The notes: generated by a model from the letters alone, not told the origin. Numbered from the stretch's first letter, positions 1-8,531 are shown. The stretch: DNA of 64,000 nucleotides from Sanguibacter suaedae (GCF_016342785.1 NZ_JAEINH010000008.1:104432-168431), one strand, 5' to 3'. Numbers and translations are program-made.

Positions 1-1
1 G

Positions 2-637
2 ACAGCCGGGCACGTCCGGCGAGGCTACTTCGTCGAGCACCTCGGCGGGGCCCAGTTCGCGCTGCCCGGCGCGGTCGACGAGCTGCGGACCGTCGACTCC
101 GAACGCCGGCGCGGAGCGAGCCCGACGAGCCTGTGCCTCGCCGCGACGGACCCGGCGAACCCGTACGGCGCGTCCGTCGGCTGGCCCGGGACGACCCCCA
201 CGGTCAGGACGGTGGGCGACACGCCGCGCGAGGCCGCAGCGAGCGAGCCCGACGCGACGCCCCGAGCAACCCATCGCCCGGGCCGGAAGGCCGGCGCGCA
301 CGTCGTGCTCGTCGACGGCGCTCTCACCCTCTACCTGGAACGTGGCGGGCGCAGCCTGTTGACCTTCACGGACGACCCGGAAGCCCTCGTGAGAGCCGCG
401 ACGACCCTCGGTGACGCCGTCCGTGACGGGCGCGTCGGCAGGACCACGGTGCAGAAGATCGACGGGCGCCCTGCCCTCGACGGAGCAGCGGGCGACGCCA
501 CCCCGGCGCCGCTCGCCGCGCTGCGCGCAGCGGGCTTCTCCGTGACGCCCTCCGGGGTGCGACCCGGCCAGACGGCCGGTGCCCGCCCGGACGGACCGCA
601 CCCGCCCCGGGCCACCACCGGGAGCCGACATGCCTGA
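2..637 (+). CDS. lhr: Lhr-like ATP-dependent helicase, C-terminal fragment
   Basis: The window opens inside this gene; the visible frame encodes about 211 C-terminal residues. The segment GYFVEHLGGAQFALPGAVDE near the edge is the conserved C-terminal block of bacterial Lhr-type DEAD/DEAH helicases, which unwind DNA or RNA-DNA duplexes in repair. The helicase core lies upstream, outside the window. The stretch after it is variable and rich in Ala, Pro and Arg. The stop codon overlaps the start of nei by 8 bp, so the two repair genes are probably translated together, an arrangement common in actinobacteria. Family assignment rests on the short conserved block and the nei linkage, so a full-length check would need the missing part. 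Confidence 0.8.
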   Translation, partial: TAGHVRRGYFVEHLGGAQFALPGAVDELRTVDSERRRGASPTSLCLAATDPANPYGASVGWPGTTPTVRTVGDTPREAAASEPDATPRATHRPGRKAGAHVVLVDGALTLYLERGGRSLLTFTDDPEALVRAATTLGDAVRDGRVGRTTVQKIDGRPALDGAAGDATPAPLAALRAAGFSVTPSGVRPGQTAGARPDGPHPPRATTGSRHA

Positions 638-1463
638 GGGCGACACCGTCCTGCTCACCGCACGACGCCTCGACGCCGCGCTGTCCGGGAGGGCCCTCGA
701 GCGGGCCGAGCTCCGATGGCCGCGGGTCCCCGTGGACGACCTCACCGGGACCCAGGTCCTGCGGACGTGGGCGTACGGGAAGCACATCCTCACCGAGCTG
801 GCGGACGGCCGGACCCTCCGCACCCACCTGCGCATGGACGGCAGCTGGCGGGTGGCCCGGACCGGCACCGCCGGGGCGCGGGCAGCAGGATCGCGCGTCC
901 GCGCGGTCCTCGCCAACACGACGTGGACCTGCGTCGGGGACCAGCTCGGGATGCTCGACCTCGTCCGGACACGCGATCTCCACACGCTCCTGGGCCACCT
1001 CGGCCCGGACATCCTCGCCGACTCGTTCCTTCCCGACCCCGGCGCCGAGGATGCCGGTGCGGGGCTCGCCGAGGCCGTCCGACGTGCGTCGTCCGACCCC
1101 GGTCGGCCGATCGGCGACGTCCTGCTCGACCAGCAGGTGGTCGCCGGAATCGGGACGCTCTTCGCGGCGGAGGGGTTGTTCGAGCTCCAGGTGTGGCCGT
1201 GGGACCCGGTCGACAGCTGCGACCTGGCGTCCCTCCTCACCGCGATCCGGCGCAACCTGGTCCGCGGGGTCGTCCGGCCCGTGGACGGACGCCGGGTGCA
1301 CGTCCACGCACGACGGGGCAGGCCGTGCGTCCGATGCGGGACGCCACTGGAACGGGGCACGTCGGGCATACCACCGCGCGACCGGCCGATGTTCTACTGC
1401 CCCCGCTGCCAGGTGCCGTCCTCCGGTGCGGAACGTCAGGACGCGACGAACCCCGCACCGTGA
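630..1463 (+). CDS. nei: Endonuclease VIII / formamidopyrimidine-DNA glycosylase family protein (Nei)
   Basis: A base-excision repair glycosylase/AP lyase of 277 residues. Translation begins MPEGDTV: after Met removal the catalytic Pro and the adjacent Glu are at the N terminus, as required for Schiff-base chemistry on oxidised bases. A helix-two-turns-helix block (IGDVLLDQQVVAGIGTLFA) lies near residues 155-180, and a C4 zinc finger (CVRCG ... FYCPRCQ) near 230-262. I chose the ATG at 630 because it places Pro2-Glu3 correctly; a frame extending further upstream has no such motif. MPEGDTV is more typical of Nei than of MutM. It overlaps the lhr stop codon and ends in a strong inverted repeat shared with the convergent clgR gene. 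Confidence 0.93.
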   Translation: MPEGDTVLLTARRLDAALSGRALERAELRWPRVPVDDLTGTQVLRTWAYGKHILTELADGRTLRTHLRMDGSWRVARTGTAGARAAGSRVRAVLANTTWTCVGDQLGMLDLVRTRDLHTLLGHLGPDILADSFLPDPGAEDAGAGLAEAVRRASSDPGRPIGDVLLDQQVVAGIGTLFAAEGLFELQVWPWDPVDSCDLASLLTAIRRNLVRGVVRPVDGRRVHVHARRGRPCVRCGTPLERGTSGIPPRDRPMFYCPRCQVPSSGAERQDATNPAP

Positions 1464-1479
1464 CACGGTGCGGGGTTCG
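1447..1479. terminator. Bidirectional terminator between nei and clgR
   Basis: Perfect 16-nt inverted repeat (1447-1462 and 1464-1479) around a single central base, covering the nei stop codon and reaching to 20 bp from the clgR stop. With a realistic loop the stem is about 13-14 bp and GC-rich. There is no T tract, which is usual for high-GC actinobacterial terminators. Its position between convergent genes suggests it serves both. Confidence 0.7.
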
Positions 1480-1499
1480 CGACGAAGCTCTGGCTGCGG

Positions 1500-1841
1500 T
1501 CAGCCGACCGGCTGGAGGTCCTTCTCCGCGCGGCGCATGCCACGCTCCGGCCGCGCCCGTCCGAGCGCCGCGAGGTCCACCGGCACGGTGTCCGGGATGA
1601 GGAGCCCCTCGGCGACGGCCACCCGGTCGCTCACCTCTCGGAGGATGAGCGACAACGGCAGGTCCAGCGCCTCGCAGATGGAGCCCAAGAGCTCCGACGA
1701 CGCCTCCTTCTGTCCGCGCTCGACCTCGCTCAGGTACCCGAGCGAGACCCGCGCCGCGGACGACACCTCGCGGAGCGTGCGCCCCTGCCGCTGTCGAGCG
1801 TCCCGAAGGACGTCTCCGATCTCTCGGCGAAGTACAACCAT
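1500..1841 (-). CDS. clgR: XRE-family transcriptional regulator, ClgR type
   Basis: A 113-residue DNA-binding protein. A helix-turn-helix of the Cro/CI (XRE) family occupies about residues 8-64 ([20 protein letters not shown], then [19 protein letters not shown]). This recognition-helix sequence is typical of ClgR, the activator of clp protease and chaperone genes in actinobacteria. The position directly downstream of ftsK-pgsA-cinA is the conserved ClgR location, which strengthens the call. I chose the ATG at 1841, preceded by a purine-rich GAGGGGG; a longer frame upstream lacks conserved sequence. A 284-bp gap separates it from cinA, so it probably has its own promoter; I could not identify a convincing ClgR box there. 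ClgR is itself degraded by Clp in related species (family knowledge). Confidence 0.88.
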   Translation of the reverse strand: MVVLRREIGDVLRDARQRQGRTLREVSSAARVSLGYLSEVERGQKEASSELLGSICEALDLPLSLILREVSDRVAVAEGLLIPDTVPVDLAALGRARPERGMRRAEKDLQPVG

Positions 1842-2125
1842 GTGGCGACCCCCTCTCGTGTCCTGTGTCCCGTGATCCGTCTGTGTCGTGCTCGTCCGTC
1901 GTTCACCTGCGCGTCGGTCCGGTGGTCTCACCGACCGCTGGTCCGACCCGCGACCCGACTGGACGGGGTGCGTCCTACCGTACCCTGCTTGACCTACCAC
2001 TTGCCCTCCGGAACCATCGCTTGCGCCGATCTGGACCGGTTCTTCACCTTGTCGAACCGTTCGGACGCGCGATGTGCTGTCACGAAGTGTGCAACGCACG
2101 CCCGGGTGGGCTTGTTCCCGGCACC

Positions 2126-2587
2126 TCAGCCCGTCACCCGCAGGAGAAGGGCGAGCGCCGCCTCGACCGCCGCCGCCCGGACCTCCGGACGATCACCGTC
2201 GACGTGATGCTCCTCGACCTCGTCGCCCCCGGCCAGCGACACGGCGACGAAGAAGGTGCCGGCCGGGCACCCGCCCTGCGCTCCCGGGCCTGCGACGCCG
2301 GTGGTGGCAGCGCCGACGTCCGCGGCGAGACGCACCCGCACCCCCGCCGCCATGGACGTCGCGACCTCGGGGTCGACGGGTCCGCGGCGGTCGAGGAGGT
2401 CAGCGTCCACACCGAGCAGCCCGACCTTGAGGTCCGTCGCGTAGGCGACGACACCGCCGCGGAGGACCGCCGACGCACCGCTGACGTCCACCAGGCGTGC
2501 TGCGAGCAACCCACCGGTGAGGGACTCGGCGACGGCGAGCGTCGCACCTCGGGCGCGGAACGTCTCGATCACCCGTGCGGCGGTCAC
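2126..2587 (-). CDS. cinA: CinA C-terminal domain protein (nicotinamide-nucleotide amidohydrolase)
   Basis: A 153-residue, single-domain CinA/PncC protein. Members hydrolyse nicotinamide mononucleotide to nicotinate mononucleotide in pyridine-nucleotide salvage. Diagnostic motifs are [16 protein letters not shown] near residues 15-30, [15 protein letters not shown], and [12 protein letters not shown] with GTFFVAV. The N-terminal molybdopterin-like domain of full-length CinA is absent, as usual in actinobacteria. The start is a GTG at 2587 whose last bases form the TGA of pgsA (GTGA overlap), implying translational coupling. The gene sits in the ftsK-pgsA-cinA-clgR block. Confidence 0.93.
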   Translation of the reverse strand: MTAARVIETFRARGATLAVAESLTGGLLAARLVDVSGASAVLRGGVVAYATDLKVGLLGVDADLLDRRGPVDPEVATSMAAGVRVRLAADVGAATTGVAGPGAQGGCPAGTFFVAVSLAGGDEVEEHHVDGDRPEVRAAAVEAALALLLRVTG

Positions 2588-3180
2588 CGCTCGGTAGGCA
2601 CCGTCGACGCACGTCCCGCCACCCGGACCCGCCAGCCCTGCGCGGCGTAGTCCACACCGGTCACGACGGTGACCACGAGGGCGGCACCCATGATCGCGGC
2701 AGCGAGCCAGGTGACGACGTCCGGCAGGTGGTCGAGCGGAAGGAGCATGACGGCGATCCCGACGGACTGCAGGACCGTCTTGAGCTTGCCGCCCCGGGAG
2801 GCGGGCATCACCGCGTAGCGCAGGACGAGGAAGCGCATGGCCGTGATCGCCAGCTCTCGGAAGAGGATCGTGACGGTCACCCACCACCAGAGGTCACCCA
2901 GCACCGACAGGAGCACGAGCGCCGTCCCGATGAGGACCTTGTCGGCGATCGGGTCGAGGATCTTCCCCAGGTCGGTGACGAGGTCGTTCTTGCGGGCGAG
3001 GTACCCGTCCAACCGGTCGGACGCCGCCGCGACGCCGAACACGGCGAGCGCCGCGAGCCGCCAGGTGACGCTCTCACCGTCCTCGGCGAGGAGCGCCCAG
3101 GCGAACACGGGCACGATCGCGATCCGGGCCATCGTGATGATGTTCGGGGCGTTCCAGACAGAACCCTGCGAAGAAGTCAC
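2584..3180 (-). CDS. pgsA: CDP-diacylglycerol--glycerol-3-phosphate 3-phosphatidyltransferase
   Basis: An integral membrane enzyme of 198 residues that makes phosphatidylglycerol phosphate, the first committed step to phosphatidylglycerol. The CDP-alcohol phosphotransferase signature (DxxDGxxARx8GxxxDxxxD) is complete at about residues 54-78: SDRLDGYLARKNDLVTDLGK followed by ILDPIADK. The N terminus NAPNIITMARI is also characteristic. Several hydrophobic segments follow. The start is GTG at 3180, about 40 bp after the ftsK stop. The gene overlaps cinA by 4 bp. Actinobacteria have paralogues such as PgsA1 (PIP synthase), but the NAPNIIT start and the ftsK context favour the phosphatidylglycerol enzyme. 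Confidence 0.94.
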   Translation of the reverse strand: MTSSQGSVWNAPNIITMARIAIVPVFAWALLAEDGESVTWRLAALAVFGVAAASDRLDGYLARKNDLVTDLGKILDPIADKVLIGTALVLLSVLGDLWWWVTVTILFRELAITAMRFLVLRYAVMPASRGGKLKTVLQSVGIAVMLLPLDHLPDVVTWLAAAIMGAALVVTVVTGVDYAAQGWRVRVAGRASTVPTER

Positions 3181-3220
3181 ACCTCAAGGGTATGCGCTGG
3201 GGCCCGTCGGCGAGGACGTC

Positions 3221-5971
3221 CTAGCGGACCGGGCCCGAGAAGCCGTCGTCGACGGTGTCCGCCGAGTCGTGATAGTCGACGGCCTCGGGCGGCATGTTCG
3301 CCGTGAGGTCCTCGTACGGTTCCTGCGGGCCCGAAGCCGTGGGACCTCCGTCGTCCGTGCCGCCGCCGTGCCCCGGCGCGCTCTCGCCGCGCAGCATGGC
3401 CAGCGTCGCCGGAAGGTCGTCCGGCTGCACCATGACGTCACGCGCCTTGGACCCCTCGGAGGGCCCGACGATCTCCCTCGACTCCAGGAGGTCCATGAGG
3501 CGGCCGGCCTTGGCGAACCCCACACGGAGCTTGCGCTGGAGCATGGACGTCGAGCCGAACTGCGTGGTCACGACGAGCTCGGCCGCCTGGAGCAGGAGGT
3601 CGAGGTCGTCGCCGATGTCCTCGTCGACCTGCTTCTTCGCGGCGGTCGGGACCACGTCGGGCCGGTACACGGGCTTGAGCTGAGCCTTGACGTGCTCGAC
3701 GACGGCGTGGACCTCGCTCTCGTTGACCCACGCTCCCTGGACACGGATCGGCTTGGACGCCCCCATCGGCAGGAACAGGGCGTCACCCTGCCCGACGAGC
3801 TTCTCCGCACCCGGCTGGTCGAGGACCACGCGGGAGTCGGCGAGCGACGAGGTCGCGAACGCCAGGCGGGACGGGACGTTGGCCTTGATGAGTCCGGTGA
3901 CGACGTCCACGCTGGGGCGCTGGGTGGCGAGCACCAGGTGGATGCCCGCGGCACGCGCGAGCTGCGTGATGCGTTGGATCGAGGCCTCGACGTCTCGCGG
4001 GGCCACCATCATGAGGTCCGCGAGCTCGTCGACGACCACGAGCAGGTACGGGTAGGGCGCGATCTTGCGCTCGGAGCCGGGGAGCGGCTTGACCTTGCCG
4101 GAACGGACCGCAGCATTGAAGTCGTCGATGTGCTTGAAGCCGAACATCGCGAGGTCGTCGTACCGCGCGTCCATCTCGCGGACCACCCACTCGAGGGCCT
4201 CCGCGGCCTTCTTGGGGTTGGTGATGATCGGGGTGATGAGGTGCGGGATGCCCTCGTAGATGGTGAGCTCGACCCGCTTGGGGTCGACGAGCACCATGCG
4301 CACCTCGTCGGGGGTGGCACGCATGAGGATCGAGGTGATCATCGAGTTCACGAAGCTCGACTTCCCCGCGCCGGTCGCGCCCGCGACGAGGATGTGCGGC
4401 ATCTTCGCGAGGTTCGCGACGACGTACCCGCCCTCGACGTCCTTACCGACCCCCATGACCATGGGGTGCTCGCTGCGCCGCGCGACGGCCGAGCGCAGGA
4501 CGTCACCGAGGACGACGGTCTCGCGGTCCGTGTTGGGGATCTCGATCCCGATGGCGGACTTCCCGGGGATGGGCGACAGGATACGCACGTCCGCGCTCGC
4601 GACCGCGTAGGAGATGTTCTTGCTCAGCGCTGTGACGCGCTCGACCTTGAGGCCGGGGCCCACCTCGACCTCGTACCGGGTGACGGTCGGTCCCCGGGTG
4701 AAGCCCGTGACCTTGGCGGCGATGCCGAACTGGTCGAAGACGCCCGTGAGCGCCTCGACCACCCGGTCGTTGGCGGCGGACCGCACCTTGTGGGGGGCTC
4801 CCTTGACGAGCACGTCCTCGTCCGGGAGGAGGTAGACGGTGTCACCGTCGAGCATCGGCTGCTCACCGCGCGGGATGGGGGACGTCGGTGGGGCGTCGAG
4901 CGTACGGGTCTTGGGCGGTGCGGGCGGCGGCGGGGCGTCCGGGACGTCCGGAAGAAGGACGGCATCTGTCGCGGCCGCCTCGGGGAGCACCTCGGTGGGC
5001 GCGTCCGGGGGTACCGGGTCGTCCACCGGTCCCGGCACTCGATCTCGCCCGGCCTCGTGGAGCTCGCGCTCGAGCTCCGCAGCACGCTCGAACGCCTCGT
5101 CCCCCGCGTACCCCTCGAGCCGAGCGGCTTCCTCGGCACGCTCGGCGCGCGTCTTGCGGCCGTTCTTCACGCGACGCTTGCTCGGCGGGGCGTCCGTGCC
5201 GTCGTGGCGCAGCACCCCCTCGGCGAGGTCGAGGTCCTCGTCGGTCGGCTCCTGGGCGTCGCGGACGGTCGGTTCGTGGCCGGTCAGCCGCGAGTACACG
5301 GCGCCGAGCCGCTCCGGGATCGCATTGACCGGGGTCCGCGTGACCACGAGAACCCCGAAGAACCCGAGCAGGACGAGGAGCGGCACCGCCACCCACACGC
5401 TCAGGCCGAGGGCCAACGGGTTGCCGACGAGGTACCCGACGATCCCTCCGGCATCACGCAGTCCCTCGTAGCCCTCCGAGGGACTCGGCCGTCCATCGGC
5501 GATATGGGCGATGCCGCAGACAGCGACCGTGATCGCCCCGAGCCCGATCGTGACCCGGGAGTTCGCCTGGGTCCGCTCCGGGTGGCGCATGAGGCGCACG
5601 GCGAGCCAGAGGAGGACGAGCGGGAGCGCGAGCGCCATCACGCCGAAGGTGCCTGCCGCGACCACGTGGATCGCCTCGCCCGCCGAGCCCTCGACGCCCC
5701 ACCACTCGCGTGCCGCGACGACGAACGCGAGCCCGAGGAGCAAGAAGGCCACGCCGTCCCGACGGTGCGCCGGGTCGAGCTCCCGAGCGTCGTGCCCGAT
5801 CCGCCGGGCCGTGCCTCCCACGAGGTGCGCCCCTCCCATCCACAGTCCGCGCAGCAGGCGGACGATCCATGGCGACCGCGGTGCCGGGGGCGCCTTCTTC
5901 GTCGTGCGGGAGGCCTGCGCGCCACGGCCCGCGGTGCGGGAACGGGTGGTGGAGGACGCACGCGTAGCCAT
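3221..5971 (-). CDS. ftsK: DNA translocase FtsK/SpoIIIE
   Basis: A 916-residue septal DNA pump that clears chromosome ends from the closing septum. The N-terminal part has about four membrane segments (roughly residues 55-200). A low-complexity linker rich in Glu, Arg and Pro follows (about 210-380). The motor carries Walker A GATGAGKSS near residue 530 and Walker B LLVVVDELADLMM near 645, with LATQRPSVDVVTGLIKANVP after it. The C-terminal winged-helix gamma domain (TSMLQRKLRVGFAKAGRLMD, about 800-830) is present, which reads polar DNA motifs. A short disordered Asp/Gly-rich tail ends the protein. The length is normal for actinobacteria. The start is ATG at 5971. Confidence 0.97.
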   Translation of the reverse strand: MATRASSTTRSRTAGRGAQASRTTKKAPPAPRSPWIVRLLRGLWMGGAHLVGGTARRIGHDARELDPAHRRDGVAFLLLGLAFVVAAREWWGVEGSAGEAIHVVAAGTFGVMALALPLVLLWLAVRLMRHPERTQANSRVTIGLGAITVAVCGIAHIADGRPSPSEGYEGLRDAGGIVGYLVGNPLALGLSVWVAVPLLVLLGFFGVLVVTRTPVNAIPERLGAVYSRLTGHEPTVRDAQEPTDEDLDLAEGVLRHDGTDAPPSKRRVKNGRKTRAERAEEAARLEGYAGDEAFERAAELERELHEAGRDRVPGPVDDPVPPDAPTEVLPEAAATDAVLLPDVPDAPPPPAPPKTRTLDAPPTSPIPRGEQPMLDGDTVYLLPDEDVLVKGAPHKVRSAANDRVVEALTGVFDQFGIAAKVTGFTRGPTVTRYEVEVGPGLKVERVTALSKNISYAVASADVRILSPIPGKSAIGIEIPNTDRETVVLGDVLRSAVARRSEHPMVMGVGKDVEGGYVVANLAKMPHILVAGATGAGKSSFVNSMITSILMRATPDEVRMVLVDPKRVELTIYEGIPHLITPIITNPKKAAEALEWVVREMDARYDDLAMFGFKHIDDFNAAVRSGKVKPLPGSERKIAPYPYLLVVVDELADLMMVAPRDVEASIQRITQLARAAGIHLVLATQRPSVDVVTGLIKANVPSRLAFATSSLADSRVVLDQPGAEKLVGQGDALFLPMGASKPIRVQGAWVNESEVHAVVEHVKAQLKPVYRPDVVPTAAKKQVDEDIGDDLDLLLQAAELVVTTQFGSTSMLQRKLRVGFAKAGRLMDLLESREIVGPSEGSKARDVMVQPDDLPATLAMLRGESAPGHGGGTDDGGPTASGPQEPYEDLTANMPPEAVDYHDSADTVDDGFSGPVR

Positions 5972-6040
5972 GAGGCCAATCTAGCCGGTCGGGCAGACGT
6001 CCCCCCGGACGCTGGTCGCGTGTCCTCGTCGTCCGGTCAG

Positions 6041-6075
6041 CAGTGGCGGGGCACCCTCGGGGTGTCCCGCCACTG
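6041..6075 (-). terminator. Hairpin terminator after the DUF2510-like membrane protein gene
   Basis: Inverted repeat of 15 nt (6041-6055 and 6061-6075) with one G-T type mismatch and a 5-nt loop. It begins 12 bp beyond the stop codon of the minus-strand gene ending at 6087 and lies upstream of ftsK, so it should separate their transcripts. No T tract. Confidence 0.6.
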
Positions 6076-6086
6076 ACTCACCGGTG

Positions 6087-7184
6087 TCACTCGGTCGCGA
6101 AGTAGCCCTCGTCGCCGGAGAGCTCCTGCACGCGCCACACGCCACCGGCAGTCTGCTCGCTGGGCACCTTGACGCACACGTTGCCCGTGTCCTCGGCGTC
6201 GGTGTAGAGCTCGCCGTAGGTGTCGAGGCCGTCGGGCAGGCTGCTGAACATGCACGAGTCCGAGTAGGTCTTGCCGTCTCCACCGACGTAGACCCAGTCG
6301 AGCATGAAGAGCGACTCGCTGCCGCTCCCCGTGTACGTGACCGTGGTGGGTGCCATGACGTACGCGGTCCCGTCCTCCGGGGTGTAGTAGTCACGGTCCC
6401 AGTCCTCGAGAGCCTTGGAGATCTCGCCCCAGGCGTCGAGGTTGGAGGCGCTCATCGAGACGGTCCAGTTCTCGTACGACGCGGTCTCGCCGGGGGCGAG
6501 CGGTGCGTTGCGCGTCCCGTTGCCCGACGCGGACCCCGTGGGCTCCTCGGTGGGGTCCTCCTCGGTCGGCTCCTCCGTGGGCTCGTCCGTCGGGTCGTCC
6601 TCGGTGGGCTCCTCGGTGGGCTCCTCCGTGGGCTCGGTGGTGCTGGTCTCCTTGTCCTCGGGCTCGTCCCCGCCGCCGATGACACCCGTGGCGAAGAGGA
6701 TGCCGAAGATCGCGAGGAGGGCGACGACGCCGATGATGACGGGCACCAGCCAGCTCTTGCTGCTCGAGCCGCCGGGCGCACCCGGCTGCTGCCACTGCTG
6801 CTGCGGGGCGAAGCCCGGTCCGCCGGGGCCCTGACCGAAGGCGGGGGCCTGTCCGGGCACCGGGGCCGTCGGCCCACCTGGCACGCCCGCCGGCGCGGGG
6901 AAGACCGCGGTCTTGGAGGGGTCGCCCGGGGCGACCCCGCCCTGCCCGGAGATCACCTGGATCGGGGCGTCTCCTCCCGGACCCGCGAAGCGCGCCACGT
7001 CGGGCCCTGCCGGAGCAGGCGGCGTCGCAGCGCCGGCGTCACCGGGCGGCACGGAGTCGTCGATCCACAGCTGCCACCCGGCCGGGGGCGCGGGCCACGA
7101 CGGGTCAGGGTTCCATCCCGGCGGAGGCGTCCACCCCTCGGGCGCGGGCGGCCATCCGGGCGGTGGGTTGAAACGTGCAGCCAT
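6087..7184 (-). CDS. DUF2510-like single-pass membrane protein with Thr/Glu/Pro-rich linker
   Basis: A 365-residue protein of unknown function. The N terminus (MAARFNPPPGWPPAPEGWTP and a second PPPGWNPDPSWP unit) resembles the Pro/Trp-rich repeats of DUF2510-type actinobacterial membrane proteins. A Gly/Pro/Gln-rich cytoplasmic stretch follows. A single transmembrane helix (WLVPVIIGVVALLAIFGILF) lies at about residues 147-170. An acidic EPTEEPTE linker spans about 180-215, then an extracytoplasmic domain of about 150 residues with a two-cysteine pattern, perhaps DUF4352-like. A good Shine-Dalgarno (GGAGAAGGA) precedes the ATG at 7184. It is transcribed toward ftsK but separated from it by a terminator. 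Its role cannot be deduced; surface sensing or envelope binding is only a guess. Confidence 0.8.
   Translation of the reverse strand: MAARFNPPPGWPPAPEGWTPPPGWNPDPSWPAPPAGWQLWIDDSVPPGDAGAATPPAPAGPDVARFAGPGGDAPIQVISGQGGVAPGDPSKTAVFPAPAGVPGGPTAPVPGQAPAFGQGPGGPGFAPQQQWQQPGAPGGSSSKSWLVPVIIGVVALLAIFGILFATGVIGGGDEPEDKETSTTEPTEEPTEEPTEDDPTDEPTEEPTEEDPTEEPTGSASGNGTRNAPLAPGETASYENWTVSMSASNLDAWGEISKALEDWDRDYYTPEDGTAYVMAPTTVTYTGSGSESLFMLDWVYVGGDGKTYSDSCMFSSLPDGLDTYGELYTDAEDTGNVCVKVPSEQTAGGVWRVQELSGDEGYFATE
6537..6640 (-). repeat. Degenerate 12-bp tandem repeat encoding (EPTE)n
   Basis: Coding repeat inside the membrane protein gene: about eight copies of a GGCTCCTCGGTG-like unit encode an alternating Glu-Pro-Thr-Glu linker, with some Asp substitutions. 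Such runs expand and contract by slippage and usually form a rigid, disordered spacer outside the membrane. Confidence 0.85.
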
Positions 7185-7409
7185 GACGGTTCCTTCTCCT
7201 CGGCCAGACCGACGCGCGAGCCCCCAGCGTCGTCGGGATCCTGGTGCTTCCTGGGTATCTTCTCGGCGTCTCCCAGCCGATCCGCGCTCAGGCTACACGG
7301 ACGTCCACAGCATGCACACGCTCTCACCACGGTTCCGGATGGGCAGAGGTACCCATCACCATGGATAATGCGCGGCGTTCTTCACCCGGGGCCCCGTACG
7401 GTGCCCCTC

Positions 7410-7437
7410 ACGGGTCACGCCGGACGACGTGACCCGT
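7410..7437 (-). terminator. Hairpin at the 3' end of dapA
   Basis: Perfect 10-bp inverted repeat (7410-7419 and 7428-7437, loop of 8 nt) that covers the dapA stop codon at 7415. It probably ends the dapA transcript. No T tract. Confidence 0.5.
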
Positions 7438-8338
7438 CGAGGAGGCCTGCAGCGACGAGCGTCGCCCGGAGAGCCGCCACCTCGTCCGCCGTGGCCGGGA
7501 CCTGGGGCAGTCGCAGACGCCCTGAGGGGATCAGCCCGAGCTCCACGAGGGCAGCCTTGACCATGACCACACCGAACCCGTTGCCCATGACCGCGTCGAT
7601 CACGGGAACCAGGTCGGAGAACAGGGCTGCCGCGCGTGCGTGGTCACCGGTGCGGAAGGCGGCCGCGACAGCGGCGAGCTCGCGGCCCACGACGTGCCCG
7701 ACGACGCTCACGAGGCCCACCGCACCGTGGGCGAGGAACGCGAGGTAGAGGGCGTCGTCCCCCGAGTACCAGGCGAGGTCGGTCCGCCGCATGCTGCGGA
7801 CGGCCGAGTACACGTCCCCCGTCGCGTCCTTGACGGCGACGATCCTCTCGTGGGCGGACAGGCGGACGTACGTCGACGGCTCGAGCCGCACCCCGGAGCG
7901 GCCGGGGATGTCGTAGAGCATCACCGGGAGGTCGGTCGAGTCCGCCACGGCCGTCGTGTGCCGGACGATGCCCTCCTGCGACGGTCGCGAGTAGTACGGG
8001 TTGACCACGAGGAGCCCGTGCGCGCCGGCCTCCGCCGCCTGCTGCGCCATGCGGATCGAGTGGTCCGTGTCGTTGGACCCGGCGCCGGCGACGACCACGG
8101 CCCTGTCCCCCACCGCGTCGACGACCGCACGCACGAGGTCCGCCTTCTCCGGAGCGTGGGTGGTCGGCGACTCCCCCGTCGTGCCGTTGAGGACGATCCC
8201 GTCGTGGCCGGAGTCGACGAGATGCTCCGCGAGGGCGACGGCGGCGCCGAGGTCGACGGAGCCGTCCTCGGCGAACGGCGTGACCATCGCCGTGAGGAGC
8301 GTTCCGAACGGGGGCGTCTGTGCGGGAGAAGGCACCAT
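7415..8338 (-). CDS. dapA: 4-hydroxy-tetrahydrodipicolinate synthase
   Basis: Class I aldolase of 307 residues that condenses pyruvate with aspartate semialdehyde in the lysine/diaminopimelate pathway. Seen motifs: LNGTTGESPTT (substrate loop), the catalytic Tyr in LLVVNPYYSRPSQEG and VMLYDIPGR, and the Schiff-base Lys in IVAVKDATGD near residue 168. The length matches the family. The ATG at 8338 has no Shine-Dalgarno; instead TAGTTT sits 6 nt upstream, consistent with a leaderless transcript. In many actinobacteria dapA lies between a thymidylate synthase gene and rnj-ftsK; here no RNase J gene follows it. Confidence 0.96.
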   Translation of the reverse strand: MVPSPAQTPPFGTLLTAMVTPFAEDGSVDLGAAVALAEHLVDSGHDGIVLNGTTGESPTTHAPEKADLVRAVVDAVGDRAVVVAGAGSNDTDHSIRMAQQAAEAGAHGLLVVNPYYSRPSQEGIVRHTTAVADSTDLPVMLYDIPGRSGVRLEPSTYVRLSAHERIVAVKDATGDVYSAVRSMRRTDLAWYSGDDALYLAFLAHGAVGLVSVVGHVVGRELAAVAAAFRTGDHARAAALFSDLVPVIDAVMGNGFGVVMVKAALVELGLIPSGRLRLPQVPATADEVAALRATLVAAGLLDGSRRPA

Positions 8339-8344
8339 GGGCCC

Positions 8345-8350
8345 AAACTA
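8345..8350 (-). promoter_or_regulatory. Candidate -10 element for a leaderless dapA transcript
   Basis: TAGTTT on the minus strand ends 6 nt before the dapA ATG and there is no ribosome-binding site. In actinobacteria a TANNNT box 6-8 nt before a start codon commonly marks a leaderless mRNA. Inferred from spacing only. Confidence 0.45.
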
Positions 8351-8405
8351 CCGCGCGGTGACGAACAGGTGTGTCACCCGTCGGCAGCGCGACGAACGTC
8401 CGACG

Positions 8406-8427
8406 TGACGGCGAACGCTCGGTGAAC
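8406..8427 (-). promoter_or_regulatory. Possible PHO box (two 11-nt direct repeats)
   Basis: Read on the minus strand, GTTCACCGAGC is followed directly by GTTCGCCGTCA, two adjacent 11-nt units with a conserved GTTCxCC core. This matches the layout of PhoP-binding direct repeats in Streptomyces and relatives. A further similar unit (GTTCGTCACCG) occurs at 8356-8366. The site lies between dapA and the divergent glycerophosphodiester operon, a typical phosphate-starvation target. The repeat orientation faces away from that operon, which lowers confidence. Confidence 0.4.
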
Positions 8428-8531
8428 ACTCCCGGGCATCACGGCGAAACCCTGCGTGACCTGCGGACACGCGTGCCACGATCTCAGCCGTGAACCCCCG
8501 GACAAACCTTCGACCATCCCTGGAGAGTGCC

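Noticed and set aside
1983..2110. ClgR self-regulatory box upstream of clgR
   Set aside because: CGC and GCG triplets occur, but not with the 5-nt spacing of the described ClgR site; no confident match.
2837..6076. Very long open frame on the plus strand opposite ftsK
   Set aside because: High-GC DNA with strong codon bias leaves antisense frames open. The translation is a low-complexity Arg/Asp/Gly mixture with no motifs, whereas the minus strand encodes a clear FtsK.
6537..6640. CRISPR-like repeats
   Set aside because: Units of 12 bp without spacers encode Glu-Pro-Thr-Glu; they are coding repeats, not an array.
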